A stretch of DNA of 64,000 bases, taken from NCBI RefSeq assembly GCF_026000115.1, contig NZ_AP026867.1:1333501-1397500 (forward strand), given 5' to 3'. The translations under genes were made by a program, and so were the position numbers. This DNA comes from Aureispira anguillae (lineage in GTDB: Bacteria > Bacteroidota > Bacteroidia > Chitinophagales > Saprospiraceae). Numbering within the stretch: the stretch's first letter is position 1; every line of letters begins with the position of its first letter. Shown here one piece after another: positions 8,676 through 15,237 of the stretch. Below the pieces are notes generated by a model, which saw only the letters and a program-made list of their open reading frames with translations, did not search any database and was not told the DNA's origin.

Positions 8676-9611
8676 TCATTGCATTGTTGAAGAGAATTTT
8701 TTCTGATATTGTTTGGGAGATTGACCAAATTCTTTTTTGAATGCTTGGGAAAAACTAGAAAAATTTTCAAAACCAACTTCCATATAAATTTGACTGGGTG
8801 TTTTTTGTAGGCTGGATAACAATTGCTTGGCTTTTTGAAGCCGTTTTTGTTGAAACCATTTGGCAGGTGAGGCGTTATAGCGTTGTTTAAATTTTCGTTT
8901 GAAAGTAGATACGCTCATATGCGCTAAAAATGCCAATTCTTCAACGGTTAATTTAGTGTTTATGTGCTTTTTTACAATTTGCTCAAAATTTAGATCCACT
9001 TCAGAGGGATAAGCAGAACGAAAAAAATTCAAAAGAGGATGACCTTTTTGATGAATTAAATACAACATTAATTCTTTGATTTTTAATTGAACCAAATTTT
9101 CATGGAGCAAACTATTGGATTTTTTTAAGAGTAAAATAGATTGTACAAAATTCTGGGTATAATCGTCGGTTTCCAATAAGAAAAAGTTATCCTGATTATG
9201 ATTAGGAATTGCTTCTAAATCATACTGAGATAATATAGTGCTGATAAGGCTAGGGGAGAAGAAGCAAAGTAAACTTTTGTAAGATTGGTTTTGAGATAGC
9301 TTTTCCGTCATTAAACAATGGCTTGGTTTTATCAGAACGAGTTTGGATGCATTGACTTGAACCGAATCTTCTAGCGTGTTTAATTGCTTGGTTCCTTCTA
9401 ATACAAAGTTGAATAGAAAGCCAGATAGTTTGATTTTACTTTTTATGCTCTCTTGGCTACTTTGGTATACCTTGATAAACGTGCTATCCAGCAATTGTTC
9501 ATGCTGTTCTGGAAGGAAAAACTGAGGAATTTCTATTGTTTTCACTGGCATAGTAGATAAAGGATCGATTTTATTGCAGATCAGCATATTGGATGCTTTT
9601 GTGCTAAGCAT
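8676..9611 (-). CDS. AraC family transcriptional regulator
   Basis: 311 residues. The last ~95 are a full AraC/XylS double helix-turn-helix domain (LTVEELAFLAHMSVSTFKRK, then the second helix pair with GFENFSSFSQAFKKEFGQSP). The N-terminal ~200 residues form a divergent sensor domain with a cupin-like beta pattern. The first in-frame ATG is used; a start at 9551 (MPVKTIEIPQFF) is equally reasonable because the first 20 residues look non-conserved. Neighbours are the PEBP gene downstream and, beyond a terminator, the MarR/FMN-reductase pair upstream. Confidence 0.88.
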   Translation of the reverse strand: MLSTKASNMLICNKIDPLSTMPVKTIEIPQFFLPEQHEQLLDSTFIKVYQSSQESIKSKIKLSGFLFNFVLEGTKQLNTLEDSVQVNASKLVLIKPSHCLMTEKLSQNQSYKSLLCFFSPSLISTILSQYDLEAIPNHNQDNFFLLETDDYTQNFVQSILLLKKSNSLLHENLVQLKIKELMLYLIHQKGHPLLNFFRSAYPSEVDLNFEQIVKKHINTKLTVEELAFLAHMSVSTFKRKFKQRYNASPAKWFQQKRLQKAKQLLSSLQKTPSQIYMEVGFENFSSFSQAFKKEFGQSPKQYQKKFSSTMQ

Positions 9612-9630
9612 TTATGTAAAAATAAAAAAA

Positions 9631-9653
9631 AGGCTGCAAATTAATTGCAGCCT
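9631..9653 (-). terminator. Intrinsic terminator after FMN reductase gene
   Basis: Minus-strand reading gives AGGCTGCAA arms (9 bp) around a short AT loop followed by a run of eight T. It lies between the stop of the FMN-reductase gene and the start of the AraC gene, so it closes the MarR/reductase transcript. Confidence 0.85.
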
Positions 9654-9688
9654 CTTTTAGAAAGAAGATTTTTTTTGAAAATGGTAGT

Positions 9689-10207
9689 TTAGAGCAAGTC
9701 CAAAATAGCCTTTAAAGCAGTTTTGTCTTCTTCAAATTTTAAATGGTTATCCTCGTCTACTTTGTCAAAAAAGCTACCTAAACTATAGGTGCCTACAATT
9801 GTAGCCCCCCAATAGGGAATGACTGCGCTTAGTTTTCCCAAACTGCTGGCTCCACCATTTTTGCCAGGAGAAGTGCTTAATAATGCAACTTTTTTGTCTT
9901 GCAAAAACTTTTGACCATCGGTACGAGATAACCAGTCGAGTATGTTTTTTAAGAATGCAGGAGGAAGCCCATTGTGTTCAGGAGAAGAAAGAATAACACT
10001 ATCATAACCTTGTATCAAATCATATAATTTTTGGATATTGGTGGGAATTCCACTTGCTTTTTCAATATCTGAGCTATAGATAGGCGCATCATAATCTCTT
10101 AAGTCAATGACATCTATGCCGTCTATTAATTGAGTTGTTGCTAAAATTAATTTTTGATTGATAGACGTTGAACTATTGCTGCCAGAGAATGCGAGTATTT
10201 TTTTCAT
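9689..10207 (-). CDS. NADPH-dependent FMN reductase family protein
   Basis: 172-residue flavodoxin-like NAD(P)H:FMN/quinone reductase. The N-terminal phosphate loop is MKKILAFSGSNSSTSINQKL, the SPEHNGLPPAFLKNILDW segment is the conserved flavin-binding/dimer motif, and the pre-C-terminal LLSTSPGKNGG is typical. Such enzymes reduce quinones, azo dyes or metals and are often induced by electrophiles through MarR-type repressors. That fits here: a MarR gene lies 68 bp upstream on the same strand, and the same 29-bp motif precedes both genes. Confidence 0.92.
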   Translation of the reverse strand: MKKILAFSGSNSSTSINQKLILATTQLIDGIDVIDLRDYDAPIYSSDIEKASGIPTNIQKLYDLIQGYDSVILSSPEHNGLPPAFLKNILDWLSRTDGQKFLQDKKVALLSTSPGKNGGASSLGKLSAVIPYWGATIVGTYSLGSFFDKVDEDNHLKFEEDKTALKAILDLL

Positions 10208-10226
10208 AGTAGATGGTATTTTATAG

Positions 10227-10255
10227 ATGTTTGAACATTAATTGTAATTACAAAT
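10227..10255. promoter_or_regulatory. Operator-like site before FMN reductase gene
   Basis: 29-bp sequence identical at 25 positions to 10731-10759 upstream of the marR-type gene. It contains the perfect palindrome TTGTAATTACAA (10242-10253). Its placement 20 bp before the reductase ATG and its repetition before the regulator gene suggest the binding site of the MarR-type protein. Confidence 0.6.
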
Positions 10256-10275
10256 TTAAGAGCAAAAAAATAGAC

Positions 10276-10725
10276 TTATTGCCTCATTTTGTCTAACAAA
10301 AGACTTAATTGAGTCGCCTCTTTTTGACTTAAGTTATTTTTGATGATTTCATTGGTATTAATGGATGAATTTAATTGATTGAGTAACTTAATTCCAGCTG
10401 AGGTGATTTTTATATCAATCATTCTTCTATTGATAGGGTTGGTAGAGCGCTCTACATAATTTAGTTTGTGGAGTTTATCCAGTAATCGAGTTAAATCTCC
10501 TCGTTTGTTGAGCAGAACAGCTTTAATATCACTAGGGCAAGCTGCCTCAGGATATCGACCATTTAGAATACGTAATATATTATAGTGTTGATCATTTATT
10601 TGATGAGGTTTAAGAATGGATAAAAGCTGATCACGAAAGTAATGACTCGTAAAGTGTAAGTTTATTAAAGCTTTTTGCCATTCATTTTCAAAACTTTTCT
10701 GTTTTATTTCGTTGTTAATATTCAT
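10276..10725 (-). CDS. MarR family transcriptional regulator
   Basis: 149-residue winged-helix regulator. The recognition region NKRGDLTRLLDKLHKLNYVER and the wing (NPINRRMIDIKITSAG) match MarR/SlyA proteins, which usually repress until an aromatic or oxidising ligand binds. It is transcribed ahead of the FMN-reductase gene (68 bp gap). Two operator-like palindromes lie directly upstream and one in the gap, consistent with autoregulation and control of the reductase. The ligand is unknown. Confidence 0.92.
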   Translation of the reverse strand: MNINNEIKQKSFENEWQKALINLHFTSHYFRDQLLSILKPHQINDQHYNILRILNGRYPEAACPSDIKAVLLNKRGDLTRLLDKLHKLNYVERSTNPINRRMIDIKITSAGIKLLNQLNSSINTNEIIKNNLSQKEATQLSLLLDKMRQ

Positions 10726-10730
10726 TTTAA

Positions 10731-10785
10731 ATGTTTATACATTAAATGTAGTTACAAATGTATACTAAAACAATTGTAACTACAA
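10731..10785. promoter_or_regulatory. Two operator-like sites before marR-type gene
   Basis: The first site (10731-10759) repeats the 29-bp motif found before the reductase gene, with core TGTAGTTACA. The second (10774-10785) is TTGTAACTACAA, the complement of the same core. The shared consensus is TTGTARYTACAA. Both lie 6-60 bp from the marR-type ATG, the usual place for an autorepression operator. Confidence 0.6.
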
Positions 10786-10967
10786 CTATTTCTAAAAAAA
10801 ATAAAAAAAAATCTAAAAATAAGTTGAGCGCTCAATGCATTAATGCTTTCATTTTAATGATTGTACAGCTTGTAATGCTCACTTTTAATAAGATATTCTT
10901 ATCTTGATTTGAGCGCTTGTTATTTTTTTTGAGATAAAAAACGCTATTTCGATAAGTTTATAAATAG

Positions 10968-11130
10968 AAGTTGTTTAAAAATGTTGTTGATTTTCGAGAT
11001 CAAAGCTAGTAGTTATCGGGCAAAGCTCGTTTTTTGTTTCGTAGCTGGAAGCTACGGGGCTAAAAATAGCTGCCGATCCGATGGCTGCTATGGTTGGATC
11101 GCAGGTGTTAAGATCATTTTTAAACAACTT
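10968..11130. repeat. 163-bp element with terminal inverted repeats, copy 1
   Basis: Bounded by AAGTTGTTTAAAAATG and, at the other end, its complement. Copy 2 at 36799-36961 has the same length and by eye differs at one base (A here, G there, near 11098). The interior is richer in G+C than its surroundings and carries a CGTAGCT-GGA-AGCTACG hairpin. No flanking target duplication is obvious and no transposase is present, so it is either a MITE-like non-autonomous element or a structured RNA/DNA repeat. It ends 54 bp before the acyl-CoA dehydrogenase ATG. Confidence 0.9.
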
Positions 11131-11184
11131 AATAATGTCTAACTATAGTGTATCATAATCAAAGAACATAAACCATTAAATGCT

Positions 11185-13485
11185 ATGTCACTCAAAACAT
11201 ATTCTCCACAGGTTTCGGCATTGATTCCCTTATTTTATATTGGTTGGTCTGATGCTGTATTAAGTCCTAGTGAAATCGAATTAATTCAAAAAAAAATTAC
11301 TGCTTTTGATTGGATAGAAGAAGCCGATAAAAAATTATTGACAACTTGGATGAACCCTCAAAATCCTCCTAGTGTAGCGTTGTATCAGGAATGGGCAACA
11401 ACCATCGCCAATCTTGCCCCAAAGGTAAGTTCCAAAGAGCGGCAGTCTTTAGTTGATTTGGGTGTTGAAATGGCAAAAACTCAATCTACCGATCACAATT
11501 GGTTGACCACAGCAGTAATTGAAGCCCTGACAGAATTAGAAGAAGCAATCGGAGTAGTGAGTTTAGGGTGGCACCAAGAGCTACTAATGCAAGATGAGGC
11601 GGAAAAAGAACGGGAGCAGCCTTTTAGTGCTTCTAAAGTTGATGCCAAAAAAATGCAACAGATTTTGGACGATGACTATGCTGAAATTCGTAAGAATGTT
11701 TTTAAACTACTCCATGATCCAGTCTTTAATTTAGCAACGATTAGGGATAAAGAAACGTATCGAGAACAGGTGCTCGTATGGGTTAAATTATTGGCAGAAC
11801 AGGGCTATGGAGCCTTGCACTTGCCTGTAGCCTATGGAGGTAAAAACGACATGGGAGCCTATGCCGCTGTTTTTGAAACCTTGGGGTATCACGATTTGAG
11901 TTTGGTCGTTAAATTTGGAGTTCAATTTGGGCTTTGGGGAGGAGCTGTTTTGTGGTTAGGAACAGAAAAACACCACGAACGTTACCTCAAAGATATTGGC
12001 AGTTTAAATTTACCAGGTTGCTTTGCTATGACAGAAACAGGACATGGTTCTAATGTTCGAGATTGTGAAACAACAGCAACCTACGATGCGCAGAAGGATG
12101 AAATCATTATTCATTCTCCAACTAAATCATCCGCAAAAGATTATATTGGCAATGCTGCGGTACATGGACAAATGGCGGCTGTTTTTGCTCAGTTAATTGT
12201 AAAGGGAGAAAACCATGGGGTGCATGCCATCTTGGTTGATATAAGGGATAAAAATGGTAAAATAGCAGAAGGCGTGACGATTGAAGATTGTGCCTACAAG
12301 TTGGGCTTAAATGGGGTTGACAATGGGCGAATTTGGTTTAACCAAGTAAGAGTGCCTCGTTTTAATTTGCTCAATCGTTTTGGAAATATTGATGAAAATG
12401 GTAATTATTCTAGTCCTATAGAACAAAAATCCAAGCGATTTTTTACGATGTTAGGAACCTTGGTTGGTGGTAGAATGTGTGTGCCTAGAGCTGGTTTAAG
12501 CGCAGCCAAAGCGAGTTTGACGATTGCGATTCGTTATGCGTTACAGCGCAGGCAGTTTGGGGATAAAGGCAAGGAAGAAATGCTAATTATGGATTATCCC
12601 ACCCATCAAAGGCGTTTAATGCCTGCTTTGGCAAAAGCCTATGCACTGGATTTTGCCTTAACTTATCTAACGCAACGTTTTTCCAATCGAACAGAGCAGG
12701 ATATGCGGGAAATTGAAACCTTAGCTGCTGGTTTAAAGTCGGTTGCAACTTGGTATACCACGCACACCATTCAAGCCTGTCGAGAGGCTTGTGGAGGCAA
12801 AGGCTATTTAGCAGAAAATCGTTTTGCAGATTTTAAGGCAGATTCAGATATTTTTACCACTTTTGAGGGAGATAATACCGTCTTGATGCAGTTGGTCGCA
12901 AAGGGCGTTTTGGGCGATTTTAATAAGGAAATTGTCAGTGGGGGGTGGTTAGGAATGGTTAATTTTGCAGCCGAGCGTTTTGTGTCTACGCTTCGGGAAA
13001 AGAATTTTATCAATACCTATAATACCGATGAAGGACATTTAAAAGATGCGAGTTTCCAGTTGGAAGCCTTTCAGTATAGAGAGCGTGATTTGATGGTTTC
13101 TGTCGGTCAACGATTGCGTAAATTTATAAAAAGAGGGATTCCTTCTTACCAAGCCTTTTTGCGTTGTCAAACACATTTGGTAGAAGTTGCTCATGCTTTT
13201 GTGGATCGAGTTATATTAGAACAATTTATGGCTCAAATAGACGCCTGTGAAGATGAAACTACCCAAAAAACACTCAAAATGCTTTGTGATTTGTATGCCT
13301 TACATACCATTGAAACGAATAAAGGCTGGTATTTAGAGCAAGGTTGTTTGTCGGGGGCAAAAACACGAGCCATTCGCCGAGTAGTGGATAAGCTTTGTAA
13401 GGAGTTGCGAAATGATGCCTTGGAATTGGTAGAAGGCTTTGGTATTCCTAATGCCTGTTTGGCAGCTCCAATTGCTATGCTTTAG
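11185..13485 (+). CDS. Acyl-CoA dehydrogenase/oxidase-like flavoprotein
   Basis: 766 residues, much longer than a typical 380-residue acyl-CoA dehydrogenase. Residues about 1-130 are a helical extension with a TerB-like look (FYIGWSDAVLSPSEIELIQ). Then follows the acyl-CoA dehydrogenase fold with the FAD segment CFAMTETGHGSNVRDCET, the RRQFG motif and CREACGGKGYLAENR. The acyl-CoA oxidase-type catalytic glutamate is Glu561 in TFEGDNTVLMQ. A C-terminal oxidase-like helical domain completes it. It should desaturate acyl-CoA at the alpha-beta position in fatty acid oxidation. Whether electrons go to oxygen or to ETF is not readable. Confidence 0.88.
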   Translation: MSLKTYSPQVSALIPLFYIGWSDAVLSPSEIELIQKKITAFDWIEEADKKLLTTWMNPQNPPSVALYQEWATTIANLAPKVSSKERQSLVDLGVEMAKTQSTDHNWLTTAVIEALTELEEAIGVVSLGWHQELLMQDEAEKEREQPFSASKVDAKKMQQILDDDYAEIRKNVFKLLHDPVFNLATIRDKETYREQVLVWVKLLAEQGYGALHLPVAYGGKNDMGAYAAVFETLGYHDLSLVVKFGVQFGLWGGAVLWLGTEKHHERYLKDIGSLNLPGCFAMTETGHGSNVRDCETTATYDAQKDEIIIHSPTKSSAKDYIGNAAVHGQMAAVFAQLIVKGENHGVHAILVDIRDKNGKIAEGVTIEDCAYKLGLNGVDNGRIWFNQVRVPRFNLLNRFGNIDENGNYSSPIEQKSKRFFTMLGTLVGGRMCVPRAGLSAAKASLTIAIRYALQRRQFGDKGKEEMLIMDYPTHQRRLMPALAKAYALDFALTYLTQRFSNRTEQDMREIETLAAGLKSVATWYTTHTIQACREACGGKGYLAENRFADFKADSDIFTTFEGDNTVLMQLVAKGVLGDFNKEIVSGGWLGMVNFAAERFVSTLREKNFINTYNTDEGHLKDASFQLEAFQYRERDLMVSVGQRLRKFIKRGIPSYQAFLRCQTHLVEVAHAFVDRVILEQFMAQIDACEDETTQKTLKMLCDLYALHTIETNKGWYLEQGCLSGAKTRAIRRVVDKLCKELRNDALELVEGFGIPNACLAAPIAML

Positions 13486-13561
13486 GAGGTGATTAAGTGG
13501 ACGGCTCTAATTAACGGAGTATTAATTTATAATACTTGCAAAAAAAAACAAAAATACAACA

Positions 13562-14029
13562 ATGAATTATACCATAAGAGTAGCAAATGAAGATGATTTT
13601 GCTTCTATTTTAGCCTTGATTAAAGAATTGGCAGTGTTTGAAAATGCACCAGAAAAAGTGGTGAATTCGGTAGAACAAATGAAAGCCGAGCAAGATTTAT
13701 TTCACTGTTTTGTTGTTGAAAATACTGCAAAAGAAATTATTGGAATGGCGCTGTATTACTTTGCCTATTATACTTGGGTTGGCAAGTCGCTGTACCTAGA
13801 TGATTTGTACATCAATGAGCAGTATAGAGGGCATGGGATAGGCTCAGAACTGTTAAAAAAGATATTTGAAGTGGCTAAAAATACCAATTGCAAAAGAGTG
13901 CGTTGGCAAGTCTTAAACTGGAATACTCCAGCTATTGATTTGTACAAAAAATGCGGTGCTGATTTGGATAATGAGTGGAGCAATTGCGATTTTGATGCAA
14001 AGGGAATTCAAGAATTTGAAATTGCATAA
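13562..14029 (+). CDS. GNAT family N-acetyltransferase
   Basis: 155-residue single-domain Gcn5-related acetyltransferase. The acetyl-CoA-binding motif A is LYINEQYRGHGIGSELLKKI and motif B includes RVRWQVLNWNTPAIDLYKKCGA. The DDLYI/WNTPAIDLYKK combination resembles diamine/spermidine N1-acetyltransferases, but the acceptor cannot be assigned safely. It lies 76 bp after the acyl-CoA dehydrogenase gene on the same strand. Confidence 0.9.
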   Translation: MNYTIRVANEDDFASILALIKELAVFENAPEKVVNSVEQMKAEQDLFHCFVVENTAKEIIGMALYYFAYYTWVGKSLYLDDLYINEQYRGHGIGSELLKKIFEVAKNTNCKRVRWQVLNWNTPAIDLYKKCGADLDNEWSNCDFDAKGIQEFEIA

Positions 14030-14138
14030 CATTTTACCAGTAGAGTATTGAGTGAATTCAACCAAATATGATTCTCAAACAGCCATCTATCGTACTAGGG
14101 AAGATTTGCCGAAAAACTAGGTCAGTATAATTAACTCG

Positions 14139-14186
14139 ACAAAGTAACCATCCCTAGGGATGGTTAGCTACTAGTGTACTTTGTCC
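14139..14186. repeat. Nested palindrome in GNAT-DUF4442 gap
   Basis: AACCATCCCTAGGGATGGTT (14147-14166) is a perfect 20-bp palindrome. It is enclosed by outer arms GACAAAGTA (14139-14147) and TACTTTGTC (14178-14186). A GAGCTCGCAAAGCTC word follows near 14198. The two flanking genes are convergent, so it might end transcription, but no T-run follows directly. Confidence 0.6.
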
Positions 14187-14251
14187 ATTTTTTGTGAGCT
14201 CGCAAAGCTCGGTTTTATGTATTTTAGTGGAGTACTGTTTCTTATAAAACA

Positions 14252-14785
14252 CTATTGCTTTACCTTGAACGACCACGTAAATTTAAATCTAGAAACTTCT
14301 ACTTCATTGCCATTTTGATCTATTTGGGTTCCAATACTTAACATGGTTATTGTTCGCCCTTCACCTGTTTCAATAGCTTCTCGAACGGCTTGAATAACTT
14401 TGTCTCCATCTGAACAAGTAAAAGTAGCTGTTCGGTTGGCTTTTTTACCATAAGAGCCTTCCATGTGCGTAATCAGCATAGATATTTTTCCTCTGCCTTG
14501 AAGTGCTAACATGGCCAATGCACCAGTAGACATTTCAGCAGCAGCAGCTTGGGCAGCAAAATAAGTAGATTTGAATGGATTTTGAGAACGCCAGCTATAT
14601 GGAACCGTTACTTTTGCTTCTTGGGGACTGACAGAACGCACTCGAACCCCCATAAAAAGGGCTGAAGGCAGTTTGAATAATAGAAAAATGCGTTGTAAAA
14701 TAGGATTCTTAAGCTGTTTGATATATTTTTTTATATTGGGATTGCTTTGATCAAATGGTAATGTTACTGTGTTTGATGATGCCAT
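14252..14785 (-). CDS. DUF4442 hotdog-fold protein
   Basis: 177 residues with the pattern of DUF4442 / PaaI-like hotdog thioesterases: a helix plus sheet core with RVRSVSPQEAKVTVPY, the NPFKSTYFAAQAAAAEMSTG helix and a strand ending in VSRFKFTWSFKVK. Hotdog proteins usually hydrolyse acyl-CoA or acyl-carrier thioesters. No catalytic residue can be assigned, so the activity is inferred only. It is transcribed toward the GNAT gene and is divergent from topA. Confidence 0.8.
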   Translation of the reverse strand: MASSNTVTLPFDQSNPNIKKYIKQLKNPILQRIFLLFKLPSALFMGVRVRSVSPQEAKVTVPYSWRSQNPFKSTYFAAQAAAAEMSTGALAMLALQGRGKISMLITHMEGSYGKKANRTATFTCSDGDKVIQAVREAIETGEGRTITMLSIGTQIDQNGNEVEVSRFKFTWSFKVKQ

Positions 14786-15059
14786 TCGTAGATAATTTGT
14801 ACTATTTTAAATTTAATATTGAATTCTATTTTTTTATTAAAAATATTTAGTGTTATTGATTTGATTATTAGAAGCTGCTGCGTTATTTTTTTATGATTTA
14901 TACCCTTGACTTAAAAATTTCTAGTAAAAAATAAAAAAAAAATAATGTAGAAGTTAACACTTTTTTTTACATAAAAAAAGACCCTTTAATGCAACAATTT
15001 TAGGCTATTGATTACTTACTTTTCAGTTTTTTTTACAGAATATGCCTATAAATTGATAT

Positions 15060-15089
15060 TTTGATGTCTAAAAAAAAATTGTACTTTTG
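15060..15089 (+). promoter_or_regulatory. Promoter upstream of topA
   Basis: TTTG (15060-15063), an 18-bp spacer, then TACTTTTG (15082-15089): a strong match to the Bacteroidota housekeeping promoter. It implies a leader of about 140 nt before the topA ATG. The leader contains the inverted repeat TTAAC-N5-GGTTAA near 15148. The rest of the 14786-15237 gap is plain AT-rich sequence. Confidence 0.75.
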
Positions 15090-15237
15090 CATTCTAACAC
15101 TAATTCTTTAAAGATAAGATATGTGTTTGAAAATGCAAGCAAAAGGTTTAACAAAATGGTTAACTCCCATTCATTTTGCCCAAAACCTCCACCAAACAGT
15201 GCTTTTTGTATAACCTAGGAAAAACAGATTTTGCAAT

